DNA of 64,000 nucleotides from Patescibacteria group bacterium (GCA_024654525.1 JANLHI010000013.1:1-64000); one strand, 5' to 3'; counted from the first letter of the stretch, positions 32,895 through 41,700 are shown. Program-made: numbers and translations. The notes: a model not told the origin generated them from the sequence alone.

Positions 32895-33374
32895 ATGCAA
32901 GATTTTTTCAACAGTTCTCTTGGTATGAATCTTTCCGTGCCACAGGTGGTGCGGGAGGTTATTCGTTTTATGAAAGAGGATGAGACACGGGCATATAAAG
33001 TAATTATCGGTACCGATTCGGAGAGACTTCCCGAAAACAAAGCGGACTTTGTTACGGCGATCGTGGTACACCGAATAGGAAATGGAGGAAGATATTTTTG
33101 GAAACGAGTTGAGCATGCTTCAATTCACACGCTTCGAAATCGTATTATTAAGGAAGCGCTTATGTCACTTGATATCGCAAAAGAGGTATTGATGGAGCTT
33201 AAGGCTGCATCTGCTCCGGAATTCGGTTTTGAAATTCATGTGGATGTCGGTGAACATGGCCCGACGAAAGTGATGATTCAAGAGGTAGTGGGAATGGTTC
33301 GTGCGCACAACTTTGAGGCGAAAACAAAACCTGAAAGTTATGCGGCATCGAATGTGGCGGATAGGCACGTGTAG
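32895..33374 (+). CDS. YkuK/DUF458-type RNase H-like protein
   Basis: 159 residues from ATG 32895; an in-frame upstream extension to 32664 crosses the terminator and promoter and is rejected. Motifs: VIIGTDSERLPENKADFVTAI, VVHRIGNGGRYFWK and IHVDVGEHGPTKVMIQEVVG fit the YkuK family, which has an RNase H-like fold with Asp residues on beta strands. Its biochemical role is not settled. The last codons overlap a 25-bp inverted repeat. Confidence 0.8.
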   Translation: MQDFFNSSLGMNLSVPQVVREVIRFMKEDETRAYKVIIGTDSERLPENKADFVTAIVVHRIGNGGRYFWKRVEHASIHTLRNRIIKEALMSLDIAKEVLMELKAASAPEFGFEIHVDVGEHGPTKVMIQEVVGMVRAHNFEAKTKPESYAASNVADRHV

Positions 33375-33465
33375 GAGTAATCGCGAATAATGCGAATCGC
33401 AGGCAAATAACACAAATGGATTTGCATTATTAAAATCAAAATTCGCATTATTCGTGATTACTCCT
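33373..33465. repeat. 25-bp inverted repeat with 43-base loop
   Basis: Arms 33373-33397 and 33441-33465 pair with one mismatch. They are built of words such as GCGAATAATGCGAAT. The left arm includes the end of the upstream gene and the right arm ends at the ATG of the downstream gene (33466). Similar words recur inside the cysteine desulfurase gene. Confidence 0.85.
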
Positions 33466-34050
33466 ATGGATACTTTAGTGTTCGACATAGAAACGCAAAA
33501 CTTCTTTACCGATCCCGGCGTGGGGTGGGATAATTTTGAGGCGCTTAAAATTTCTGTAGTGGGGATATATTCCTATAACCAAGATAACTATATATGTCTT
33601 GAGGAGTCCGAAATGCGCGCAGTAGCCGACCTTTTTGAAGGTGCGAATCGCATCGTGGGATTCAGCATCAATAGATATGACGTTCCGGTACTCCAAGCAT
33701 ATTTCAATCGTTTTAAAGAAGGGGGAAAACCGGATCTTTGGAAAAAAGACCGTGTCGACTTGCTTAAAGAAATTGAAATGGCAACAGGATCACGAATAAG
33801 CTTAAACAAAGTAGCGGAAGCGAATCTTGGAGGAGGGAAGGATAAAAAAGGATCCGAGGCTCCCGAGCTTTACCGTGCAGGGAAAATTGACGAACTCAAA
33901 GAATATTGTTTGAAGGATGTGAGACTTACGAAGGATCTTTATGATTTGTATCGGCGGCAGGGGTTTCTTATGGTGCCGGAACGAGGGACGGGAAAATTGC
34001 GTAAGGTTACTTTTCCCGAACTTCAGGTTCCTACGGTGCGACTTTTCTAG
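33466..34050 (+). CDS. Putative 3'-5' exonuclease, DEDD/RNase H-like (YprB type)
   Basis: 194 residues with VFDIETQ (first acidic pair), IVGFSINRYDVPVLQAYF (Asp), SRISLNKVAEANLGG, and EYCLKDVRLTKDLYDLY (last Asp with the usual Tyr spaced as in DEDD types). ATG 33466 is used rather than GTG 33454, which lies in the repeat arm. It is probably a DNA or RNA trimming enzyme; the substrate is not evident. Confidence 0.8.
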   Translation: MDTLVFDIETQNFFTDPGVGWDNFEALKISVVGIYSYNQDNYICLEESEMRAVADLFEGANRIVGFSINRYDVPVLQAYFNRFKEGGKPDLWKKDRVDLLKEIEMATGSRISLNKVAEANLGGGKDKKGSEAPELYRAGKIDELKEYCLKDVRLTKDLYDLYRRQGFLMVPERGTGKLRKVTFPELQVPTVRLF

Positions 34051-34086
34051 ATTATTGTTATAAGGAAGGATATGCGGAATGGACGC

Positions 34087-35403
34087 ATGAGAAAGATATA
34101 TTTGGATTATGCGGCGACAACCCCGATTGCCCCGGAGGTTTTGCGTGCGATGACTCCTTATTTTTCGAATATGTTCGGTAATTCGGGTTCGTTGCATGGA
34201 TTCGGACAAGAAGCGGTTTCCGCAATCGATAATGCGCGAGAGGTGGTTGCTCGAATTATCAGTACGGATTTCGAAGGGGTGGTGTATACCAGTTCCGCAA
34301 CAGAGGCGAATAATCTTGTATTACGAGGAGTGGTGAAAGCGTTGCGAACCACGAATCATGAATCACACGAAATTCGCAATTCAAAATTCGTTATTCGTCC
34401 TCGTATTATCATTTCCTCTTTAGAGCATGAATCGATACAAAAAACCGCGTACGATCTTGAGAGGGAAGGATGCGAAGTTATAGAAATTCCGGTAAATTGC
34501 GAAGGAGTGATTGATATAACAAAGTTGAAACAGGCGTTGAATGAGCGAACGATACTGGTTTCGGTAATGTATGCAAACAATGAGATAGGCACGGTGCAAC
34601 CAATTGCTGAAATTGCAGAGGTCATCCGCAGTTTCAGAGAAGAAAGGAATAAAAATCATGAAAAAAGAAAAAATTTTCTATTCTCTACTCCTTATTCCTT
34701 ATTCCCGTTATTCCACACCGATGCGGTACAAGCATTCCAATTTTTAGAGTGCGATATGAAGAAACTTGAAGTTGATATGATAACGCTTTCCGCTCATAAA
34801 ATATATGGACCGAAGGGAGTGGGAGTACTGTGTATACGCAAAAAACCACACGAAGTAGGAATAAGGAATCAGGAATCAGGCATAACTTCCAATTCTCCAT
34901 TTCTTATTCCAGTAATGACCGGGGGTGGGCAGGAGTTCGGATTGCGGTCAGGTACGGAAAATGTTTCCGGTATTGTGGGATTTGCCGAAGCAGTACGACG
35001 CGTAACAACAATGCGTATGCGCGAAACGCGGAGAATTGCAAAACTTCGAGAGAAATTGTGGTGCGATATTAAGAAGATTTGTCCGAAGGTGAAAATAAAT
35101 GGAATAGATGAATTCAAAATTCAAAATTCCAAATTCCGGACGTTGCCTAATATTCTGAATGTTTATTTCCCGGGGATGTACGCCGAGGAGATGTTGGTAA
35201 GATTCGGCACAATGGGAGTGGCGGTGTCTGCGGGACCTGCGTGCAGTAGCAGGGCAACAGAGCCATCACGAATAATTCGGGCACTTGGGTATTCGGCGAC
35301 GCGCGCACGGCAAAGCATCAGATTCAGTTTTGGCGCTTATACCACCGAAGATGAGATTGTTCGCGCGGGAAACGCTGTAAGAAAAATAGTGCGACAAATG
35401 TAA
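34087..35403 (+). CDS. Cysteine desulfurase (NifS/IscS type) with word-like insertions
   Basis: About 438 residues, longer than the usual 380-400. Core motifs: IYLDYAATTPIAP, SSATEANNL, SSLEHESIQ, FHTDAVQAF, the PLP-Lys in TLSAHKIYGPKGVGVL, MTGGGQEFGLRSGTENV, and the active Cys in SAGPACSSRA. Four extra segments interrupt the conserved blocks (encoded at about 34351-34398, 34646-34714, 34858-34910, 35101-35137), with words like IRNSKFVIR and KIQNSKFR. All keep the frame, so the gene is probably functional. It supplies sulfur for clusters or tRNA thiolation; no IscU gene is near. ATG 34072 is an alternative start. Confidence 0.92.
   Translation: MRKIYLDYAATTPIAPEVLRAMTPYFSNMFGNSGSLHGFGQEAVSAIDNAREVVARIISTDFEGVVYTSSATEANNLVLRGVVKALRTTNHESHEIRNSKFVIRPRIIISSLEHESIQKTAYDLEREGCEVIEIPVNCEGVIDITKLKQALNERTILVSVMYANNEIGTVQPIAEIAEVIRSFREERNKNHEKRKNFLFSTPYSLFPLFHTDAVQAFQFLECDMKKLEVDMITLSAHKIYGPKGVGVLCIRKKPHEVGIRNQESGITSNSPFLIPVMTGGGQEFGLRSGTENVSGIVGFAEAVRRVTTMRMRETRRIAKLREKLWCDIKKICPKVKINGIDEFKIQNSKFRTLPNILNVYFPGMYAEEMLVRFGTMGVAVSAGPACSSRATEPSRIIRALGYSATRARQSIRFSFGAYTTEDEIVRAGNAVRKIVRQM
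34351..34398. repeat. Insertion 1 in cysteine desulfurase gene
   Basis: 48 bases bounded by ACGAAT/ATTCGT, filled with AATTC- and GAATCA-type words. Exactly 16 codons, adding NHESHEIRNSKF-type residues before the IIISSLEHES block. Confidence 0.7.
34646..34714. repeat. Insertion 2 in cysteine desulfurase gene
   Basis: 69 bases (23 codons) beginning GGAATAA and ending TTATTCC, with CTTATTCC repeated inside. It adds a Lys/Asn-rich then Phe/Ser-rich segment before FHTDAVQAF. Confidence 0.7.
34858..34910. repeat. Insertion 3 in cysteine desulfurase gene
   Basis: 53 bases bounded by GGAATAAG/CTTATTCC with GGAATCA in tandem. It adds GIRNQESGITSNSPFLIP-type residues before MTGGGQEFG. Confidence 0.7.
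35101..35137. repeat. Insertion 4 in cysteine desulfurase gene
   Basis: 37 bases between GGAAT and ATTCC, made of AATTCAAA repeats; encodes EFKIQNSKF just before the LPNILNVYFPG block. Confidence 0.65.
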
Positions 35404-35409
35404 TAATGG

Positions 35410-35466
35410 TTGCGGGATGTCGGGCCTGCTCATATAATAGAGAAGAGCTTCTCGTAGGCTCTTTTA
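35410..35466 (+). promoter_or_regulatory. htrA promoter and leader hairpin
   Basis: TTGCGG (35410-35415), 17-base spacer, TATAAT (35433-35438). The leader of about 30 nt contains AAGAGC/GCTCTT (about 35443-35464), a hairpin that could act in regulation. No ribosome site precedes ATG 35476. Confidence 0.6.
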
Positions 35467-35475
35467 TAGAGTGTC

Positions 35476-36738
35476 ATGAAGAAAAATATTACAATTTTTG
35501 TTACAGGGCTTGCGATTGGGGCGATTTTCCTCTCTTACATGGGAGCCTCGCGGGTGCAGGCAAATTTTTTCGACGATATATTAAAGGGTGTCTCGTCACT
35601 TTTCCAACCGTCAGCGACAAGCACCTCGGAATCTGCTACAAGCATTGTTTCTTCCGAAAAAACCGTACCGCTTTATCAACCGGTTCTTGATTATGAAAAA
35701 GCAGTGATTGCTGCAGTGAAGAAAGCAGAACCGGCAGTGGTTTCTATCACTGTCACAAAGAATGTCCCAGTTATCGAGAACTGTGCATCTAATCCGTTTG
35801 GAGACCTTCCTCCTGAGTTTCAAGATTTTTTCGGAGGAATGCAATTTTTTACGCCATGTCAGAAAGGAGTGCGCTCGCAGGATGTGGGGGGAGGGAGTGG
35901 GTTTATTATTTCGGCTGACGGGATGGTAATTACAAACAAGCACGTAGTAAGCGATGAGAAAGCGTCATACACCGTATTTATGAACGACGGAAAGAAGTAT
36001 GATGCGAAGGTGCTGGCGAGAGATCCGGTACAAGACCTCGCGATTTTAAAAATAGAAGGAATGGATTTTGCTACGGTAACTATCGGAGATTCCGATTCGG
36101 TGGAGTTGGGACAGACCGCAATCGCGATTGGAAACGCGCTTGGGGAATTTCGGAACACCGTTTCTGTGGGAGTCATCTCGGGGCTTGCGCGTACTGTTAC
36201 CGCATCGGGAGGGGGAACCGTTGAAACTATTACAGGTGTTTTTCAAACCGACACCGCAATCAATCCCGGGAATTCCGGAGGACCCCTCCTGAGTTTGAAA
36301 GGAGAAGTCATTGGCATTAACACTGCCGTGGCATCGGGTGCTCAGAACGTGGGGTTTGCAATACCCGTAAATCGAGCAAAAAGAGCAATTACATCGGTAA
36401 AAAATACCGGCGAGATACAGACTCCGTTTTTGGGAGTGCGATATGCTTCAATAACTCCCGATATCGTCAAAGAACAGAAATTGGCGGTTGAATACGGTGC
36501 GTTAGTGCGAGGATCGGAGAGTGGACCAGCGGTTACTCCGGGATCTCCTGCGGAGAAGGCAGGAATACTTGCAGAGGATATTATTTTGGAGATTGATGGG
36601 AGGAAAGTTGACAAAGACCATAGTCTTGGAGATATGATAGCTACTCACGAGGTGGGTGATGTGGTTGCACTTAAGATTCAACGCGGGGGGAAGGTAATTA
36701 CGCTCAACGCTACGCTCGCAAAGAGACCAATCGAATAA
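35476..36738 (+). CDS. htrA: HtrA/DegP-type serine protease with PDZ domain
   Basis: 420 residues: N-terminal anchor or signal (about 5-25), trypsin-like domain with His in VITNKHVVSD (about 155), Asp in RDPVQDLAIL (about 187) and Ser in INPGNSGGPLL (about 268), then one PDZ domain (about 315-410; GSPAEKAGILAEDIILEIDG). Such proteins degrade misfolded exported proteins. A single PDZ matches DegS-like or short HtrA forms. Confidence 0.93.
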   Translation: MKKNITIFVTGLAIGAIFLSYMGASRVQANFFDDILKGVSSLFQPSATSTSESATSIVSSEKTVPLYQPVLDYEKAVIAAVKKAEPAVVSITVTKNVPVIENCASNPFGDLPPEFQDFFGGMQFFTPCQKGVRSQDVGGGSGFIISADGMVITNKHVVSDEKASYTVFMNDGKKYDAKVLARDPVQDLAILKIEGMDFATVTIGDSDSVELGQTAIAIGNALGEFRNTVSVGVISGLARTVTASGGGTVETITGVFQTDTAINPGNSGGPLLSLKGEVIGINTAVASGAQNVGFAIPVNRAKRAITSVKNTGEIQTPFLGVRYASITPDIVKEQKLAVEYGALVRGSESGPAVTPGSPAEKAGILAEDIILEIDGRKVDKDHSLGDMIATHEVGDVVALKIQRGGKVITLNATLAKRPIE

Positions 36739-36801
36739 AATGAAAGTGCAAAAGTCAAAATATAAAGTTACGGAGTTTGCGGAACGAACAGTTTTCATTT
36801 T
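36737..36801. repeat. Hairpin-ended intergenic element before clpB
   Basis: AAAATGAAA and TTTTCATTTT bound a stretch with AGTGCAAAAGTCAAAA-type words. Its make-up resembles the insertions in the cysteine desulfurase gene. It includes the last codon of htrA and ends 14 bases before clpB. Confidence 0.5.
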
Positions 36802-36814
36802 TTAATTTTTTATC

Positions 36815-39463
36815 ATGCCTCAATTTCATCGTTTTACCATTAAAGCCCAAGAAGCTCTTCAGAACGCGCAAGAACTTGCCGCGCGGAATAATCATGGCGA
36901 GTTGAAAGTAATTCACCTGCTTTCCGCGTTACTTGATGATTCTCAATCATTGGTAGGGCCGGTGCTTACACGTCTTGGGGTAAATCTCGAGAAACTTCAC
37001 GAACAGCTTAGCCTCGAGTTGGATAAAATTCCAAAAATGGTTGGCGGTTCAAGCGTGGGGCAGCTCTATCTGTCTCACGAAATCATGAGAGTGCTCGATC
37101 AGGCGGCAAAGATAGCTGCGCAACAGAAAGACGAATTTGTGTCATGCGAACATCTTCTTCTTGCGGTGTTTGATGTCGCATCATCGGCGAAAGCGACACT
37201 GGAACAATTTGGTGCGCGAAAAGACGCGGCATTTCGGGTACTCGCGCAACTTCGTGGTTCTACACGCGTAACGGACGAGACGCCGGAAAGCAAGTTTCAA
37301 GTATTGGAGAAATATGCCATCAATATTACGGAAAAAGCGCGTATGCGCGAGCTTGATCCGGTAATAGGACGAGGAGAGGAATTGCGCCGTGTGATGCAGG
37401 TTCTTTCGCGACGTACCAAAAATAATCCCGTGCTTATTGGTGAGCCGGGCGTGGGAAAAACCGCAATCGTAGAAGGGCTTGCACAGCGCATTGTACAGGG
37501 AGATGTTCCTGAGCCTTTGAAGGGGAAAGAAATTCTTATGCTTGATCTTGGTGCGCTTATTGCAGGAACAAAATTCCGCGGAGAGTTTGAGGACCGGCTT
37601 AAAGCATTTATGAAAGAAATAAAGAATGCGAGCGGACGACTCATCCTCTTTATTGACGAGATTCATACCATTGTGGGTGCGGGAGCTGCCGAAGGAGCGG
37701 TAGATGCGTCTAATCTTCTCAAGCCCTCGCTTGCGCGCGGAGAACTTCATGCGATCGGAGCGACAACAATTCGGGAATACCAGCGATATATAGAGAAAGA
37801 TTCCGCGCTCGAGCGGAGATTCCAGCCGATCATTGTGGAAGAGCCGACTATTGAAGATAGCATCGCGATTTTGCGAGGGCTTAAGGAGAAATATGAAATC
37901 CATCACGGTCTTCGCATTAGCGATGAGGCAATTGTAGAAGCGGTCAATCTTTCGGCGCGGTATATCACCGACCGTTTTTTACCCGACAAGGCGGTGGATT
38001 TGATTGATGAGGCGGCTGCGGCACGTCGTCTTGAATCCGAAAGTTTACCGAAAGAGATTGATACGGTGAGAAGGGAATTAACGCGTTTAGAAATAGAGAG
38101 ACAGGCATTGGCGCGCGAGCCAAAGAGCGCATCTCGTCTTAAAGAGATTGATGCTTCGCTTAAGGAGTTCAAAGAAAAGAATGACGAACTTTCGGGAAGA
38201 TGGCATACGGAAAAAATTAAGTTTGAAACTTTGCACGAACTTCGCCGCAAGATAGACACGCTTAAAAAAGATGCGGATATCGCGGAGCGCGAGGGTAATC
38301 TTGAGCGGGTTGCGCAGATTATGTATGGCGAATTACCGCAGGCGGAAAAAGATTATATGTTGTTTGAAAAGAAGCATTTTGGAACAGGGAAGAAAAATAA
38401 GAAAAAAACAGAGGGAGAAGACGAGGGATTTCTTAAAGAATCAGTGGATAAAGAGGATGTGGCGGCGGTGGTGGCAGTATGGACCGGAGTTCCTATTACT
38501 CGCGTCTTGGAATCCGAAAGCGCAAAACTTACTCGAATTGAAGAGGTGCTTGAAAAACGCGTAGTGGGGCAACGGGATGCGATTACTGCGGTGGCAAACG
38601 CACTTCGTCGCGCACGTGCGGGACTCTCCGACGAGAACCGTCCGCTTGGTTCGTTTATGTTTTTGGGACCCACGGGAGTGGGGAAGACCGAGCTTGCAAG
38701 AACACTTGCGGAATTTATGTTTAATGACGAAAAAGCTCTTGTGAGAATCGATATGTCCGAATACATGGAAAGGCATACGGTAAGTCGACTTATCGGTTCT
38801 CCTCCCGGATATGTAGGGCATGAAGATGGAGGTCAACTTACGGAAATAGTAAGACACCGGCCGTACAGCCTTATTCTTTTTGATGAAATAGAAAAAGCTC
38901 ACCCGGAAGTATTCAATGTGTTGCTTCAGGTGCTTGATAACGGTAGGTTGACCGATGCGAAGGGGAAGCGGGTCAACTTCAAGAATGCCATTATCATTAT
39001 GACTTCGAATGTCGGAAGCGATCATTTGCGTGCAATGGCATCTTTGGGATTCGCATTGGAGGATGGTGTTGCGGCACGCGTCACTGAAGAATCGGAATAT
39101 AAGAACAAAGTAATGGTAGCGCTTAAGGAAAATTTTCGCCCCGAGTTTCTTAACCGTATTGATGAGACTATTATTTTTAACCCACTTGGTAAAAATGACA
39201 TCTCAAAAATAGTCGATATTCAAATCAGTCTTTTGGAGAGAAGACTTGCGGCCAGTCATATCGGGATTCGAGTGGACAGTGCCGCGAGGCAGTATATTGC
39301 CAAAGAGGGATTTAGCGCGGAATTTGGAGCGCGTCCTTTGAAGAGGCTTGTACAGAAAGTGATTCTCGATAAACTTGCGGATAAAATTATCAGAGGAGAG
39401 ATAAAGGATGGTGACAAAGTTAAAATCAATTTCAAATCAAATTCCCTGGTGGTTAGCGTGTAG
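36815..39463 (+). CDS. clpB: ATP-dependent chaperone ClpB
   Basis: 882 residues: Clp N domain (about 1-150), AAA+ domain 1 with Walker A GEPGVGKTAIVEG (about 209), a middle coiled-coil domain (about 405-530; AEREGNLERVAQIMYGELP), AAA+ domain 2 with GPTGVGKTELART (about 618), and a C-terminal domain. The length of the middle domain favours ClpB over ClpC; a basic insert (GKKNKKKTEGEDEG) follows it. It rescues aggregated proteins. No dnaK is in this window. Confidence 0.94.
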   Translation: MPQFHRFTIKAQEALQNAQELAARNNHGELKVIHLLSALLDDSQSLVGPVLTRLGVNLEKLHEQLSLELDKIPKMVGGSSVGQLYLSHEIMRVLDQAAKIAAQQKDEFVSCEHLLLAVFDVASSAKATLEQFGARKDAAFRVLAQLRGSTRVTDETPESKFQVLEKYAINITEKARMRELDPVIGRGEELRRVMQVLSRRTKNNPVLIGEPGVGKTAIVEGLAQRIVQGDVPEPLKGKEILMLDLGALIAGTKFRGEFEDRLKAFMKEIKNASGRLILFIDEIHTIVGAGAAEGAVDASNLLKPSLARGELHAIGATTIREYQRYIEKDSALERRFQPIIVEEPTIEDSIAILRGLKEKYEIHHGLRISDEAIVEAVNLSARYITDRFLPDKAVDLIDEAAAARRLESESLPKEIDTVRRELTRLEIERQALAREPKSASRLKEIDASLKEFKEKNDELSGRWHTEKIKFETLHELRRKIDTLKKDADIAEREGNLERVAQIMYGELPQAEKDYMLFEKKHFGTGKKNKKKTEGEDEGFLKESVDKEDVAAVVAVWTGVPITRVLESESAKLTRIEEVLEKRVVGQRDAITAVANALRRARAGLSDENRPLGSFMFLGPTGVGKTELARTLAEFMFNDEKALVRIDMSEYMERHTVSRLIGSPPGYVGHEDGGQLTEIVRHRPYSLILFDEIEKAHPEVFNVLLQVLDNGRLTDAKGKRVNFKNAIIIMTSNVGSDHLRAMASLGFALEDGVAARVTEESEYKNKVMVALKENFRPEFLNRIDETIIFNPLGKNDISKIVDIQISLLERRLAASHIGIRVDSAARQYIAKEGFSAEFGARPLKRLVQKVILDKLADKIIRGEIKDGDKVKINFKSNSLVVSV

Positions 39464-40127
39464 GGCGGGAATCGCAGGTGTTGCATGGTATCTTTTTCCG
39501 GCGTGGCTTTTTGTGGCGGTGGCATGTTATCTCTATGGAAGGTCTTTTTTTCAAGCGGGACGGCTATTGTGGTTGTTTCTCGTGATGTTATTTCTGAGTC
39601 TTGGCCTTGGAGTTTCGTGGTGGGGATTTGTAATTGTATGTTTTTTGTTTTTTTTCTTGTTAGGGATAAAAGATTTGGTATTCATCGATCGCAAACAAAT
39701 GGTGGAAGTTCTTGGTGTAAGCATGCTTTTTCTCGGATCACTTGAAATGGGGATGCTCATCGAAGGAGTGGCGTATCACCTGTTGCCGTTACTATTTGTA
39801 ATCCCGACGTTTGTTTTTTTCTTGATTCGTAGCAGTGCGACGCGGTACACGACATCGCAAGTTCCGAAGATAACGCATAGGGAAGGAAAACAGCGTTTTT
39901 TGCGGAATGCGCTCGGTGCGTTCTTAGTGGGGGAATACGGGGTTGTCGTTGCAAGTCTGCCTTTAGAGGTCATTGGTACAAGTACTCTTTTATTTATGGG
40001 ATTTGTCGCAATTTTTTTTGCGACAGGAGAGGAAAGAGGGGTAGTGGAAGCAAAAGCATCTCTTTGGATAGGTATTATTGCGGCAATCGCGGTGATAGCA
40101 CTCGCGGTTATGAATTGGACGTTGTAA
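39408..40127 (+). CDS. Polytopic membrane protein overlapping clpB
   Basis: 239 residues with about seven membrane helices (for example WYLFPAWLFVAVACYLYG and WGFVIVCFLFFFLLGI). The start overlaps clpB by 56 bases in another frame; GGAG nine bases upstream of ATG 39408 supports it. Family unknown. A downstream start would lose the first helix. It is probably co-transcribed with clpB. Confidence 0.65.
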   Translation: MVTKLKSISNQIPWWLACRAGIAGVAWYLFPAWLFVAVACYLYGRSFFQAGRLLWLFLVMLFLSLGLGVSWWGFVIVCFLFFFLLGIKDLVFIDRKQMVEVLGVSMLFLGSLEMGMLIEGVAYHLLPLLFVIPTFVFFLIRSSATRYTTSQVPKITHREGKQRFLRNALGAFLVGEYGVVVASLPLEVIGTSTLLFMGFVAIFFATGEERGVVEAKASLWIGIIAAIAVIALAVMNWTL

Positions 40128-40150
40128 GGAGCATGTCATACTATGTGTCT

Positions 40151-40891
40151 ATGATTGCAATTATTCTGGCTGCGGGATATGCAACACGCCTATACCCTCT
40201 TACACTTACTACACCGAAACATCTGCTTGTGGTTGCGGGACGTCCCATTATAGATTATGTGATAGATCGTCTTGAGGAGATACAAGGAATTTCGCAGATA
40301 ATCGTGGTAACCAATGAAAAATTTTTACCTCTTTTTGTTGCATGGCATAAAGAAAGAGAGGAATCTCTGCTCCCCCTTAACGTTATAAGTGATTGTTCTA
40401 CGGATGATACGAATAAACTCGGCGCATTAGGTGATATCCGTTTTATACTCGACAAAGAGAAGATTGACGACGATATTGTGGTGATTGCGGGAGATAACCT
40501 TATAAGCGGGAGTTTCAGTGATTTCGGAGATGTGTGTGCGGAAAAACATGCTCCGGTGTTGGGAGTGTATGATGTGGGGGATAAAAATACCGCAAAGAAA
40601 TTTGGTGTGGTGAGTGTCGATGAGAAAGGTATTATTTCGGTATTCGAGGAAAAGCCGGAAAATCCATCGGGTACGCTTGTGGCTACCGCACTTTATTTTT
40701 ATCCCCGTAATATTCTCCCCTTGTTTCGCGAATATCTTGACGAGGGTAACAGTCAAGATCAGCCGGGACGTTTTATACAATGGCTTTATACAAAAGTTCC
40801 CGTATATGCATGGCGCACACCGGGAGCTTGGTACGATATTGGTTCTCCGGAAACCCTTAAAGAAGCAGGCGAGGTGTTTGGTAAAAAATAG
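40151..40891 (+). CDS. Sugar nucleotidyltransferase
   Basis: 246 residues, glucose-1-phosphate thymidylyl/uridylyltransferase type: IILAAGYATRLYPLTLTTPK (nucleotide loop), IDDDIVVIAGDNLIS (metal-binding Asp), GVVSVDEKGIISVFEEKPE, and the C-terminal WYDIGSPETLKEA. It makes an NDP-sugar from sugar 1-phosphate, fitting the phosphohexomutase at 30998 and the O-antigen ligase genes. ATG 40151 starts the nucleotide loop; ATG 40133 is possible. Confidence 0.9.
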   Translation: MIAIILAAGYATRLYPLTLTTPKHLLVVAGRPIIDYVIDRLEEIQGISQIIVVTNEKFLPLFVAWHKEREESLLPLNVISDCSTDDTNKLGALGDIRFILDKEKIDDDIVVIAGDNLISGSFSDFGDVCAEKHAPVLGVYDVGDKNTAKKFGVVSVDEKGIISVFEEKPENPSGTLVATALYFYPRNILPLFREYLDEGNSQDQPGRFIQWLYTKVPVYAWRTPGAWYDIGSPETLKEAGEVFGKK

Positions 40892-40921
40892 TTTATAGAG
40901 CTCGAGTTTGCTGGTTTTTGT

Positions 40922-40950
40922 TTGACAAACAAATAAGAGGGGAATATATT
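40922..40950 (+). promoter_or_regulatory. Promoter of four-helix/HTH gene
   Basis: TTGACA (40922-40927), 17-base spacer, TATATT (40945-40950). ATG 40958 follows seven bases after the -10. Confidence 0.7.
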
Positions 40951-40957
40951 CGGCAAT

Positions 40958-41623
40958 ATGAAGGATGTCGGAAAGGTAATAATAGATAAAAAGGCATATG
41001 AGATAAGTTACGCGCTTTGCCGTATTGCCGCATATGCAAGACCAGCATTCGCATCAAAGATAGAAAGCTGTGCATTGGATATTTTAGAGTCTTCTATAAA
41101 CAAGGATTCGAAAGAGCTTCATAATATAACCAATAGGGCGGTTTCATATCTCCGCATGGGATCTGATTTAGGTAATTTGAATAAAGCAAATGTTGATATT
41201 ATTTTGAGGGAAATAGGACTATTTAAATCGGCAATTAGTAGTGGTGTACACGAAGATTCGGAAATAGAAGGAATATTTTCTTCGGGTCATGATTCTGAAA
41301 AAAACAAACAACGTTCCATCAATACTTCCGTGTCGGAAAGCGGCAAAGATGTTCCTGCGCCGGAAGATAGGCAATCGGCAAAAACACGGCAAGACTCAAT
41401 TGCCGAATTTGTCGAAGAAATCGGCAATTGCCGTATGAAGGATTTACTTGAGCATTTCCCCTCTATAAGTGAGCGGACGCTACGCTATGATTTACAAAAT
41501 CTTGTCGAATCGGGGGTTCTAGATCGTATGGGGGAGGGTGGTCCCGGAATATCGTATCAAAAGAAGATGCATGAAGATTCTCTTGAAAGTATGGAAAGTG
41601 GTATGTATCCGGAAGTGGTATAG
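40958..41623 (+). CDS. Four-helix-bundle protein with C-terminal winged HTH
   Basis: 221 residues: N-terminal helical part (about 1-100; KAYEISYALCRIAAYA, SKIESCALDILESSI, LGNLNKANVDIILREIG) whose pattern recalls four-helix-bundle proteins such as the Avd/ribosomal IVP group; a polar linker; and a C-terminal winged HTH (about 145-200; EEIGNCRMKDLLEHFPSISERTL, then YDLQNLVESGVLDRMG). It may be a regulator. No reverse transcriptase is present, so a role in a diversity element is not supported here. Confidence 0.65.
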   Translation: MKDVGKVIIDKKAYEISYALCRIAAYARPAFASKIESCALDILESSINKDSKELHNITNRAVSYLRMGSDLGNLNKANVDIILREIGLFKSAISSGVHEDSEIEGIFSSGHDSEKNKQRSINTSVSESGKDVPAPEDRQSAKTRQDSIAEFVEEIGNCRMKDLLEHFPSISERTLRYDLQNLVESGVLDRMGEGGPGISYQKKMHEDSLESMESGMYPEVV

Positions 41624-41665
41624 TAACCTTTTTAGTACATCCTCGTTCTCATTAGTAGCTGGATA

Positions 41666-41694
41666 TTGGCACAATTTCAAGGTTGTGGTATAGT
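41666..41694 (+). promoter_or_regulatory. Promoter of candidate small RNA
   Basis: TTGGCA (41666-41671), 17-base spacer, TATAGT (41689-41694). The predicted start is near 41701, with no matching start codon and a terminator 155-175 bases later. Confidence 0.7.
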
Positions 41695-41700
41695 GTCCGG

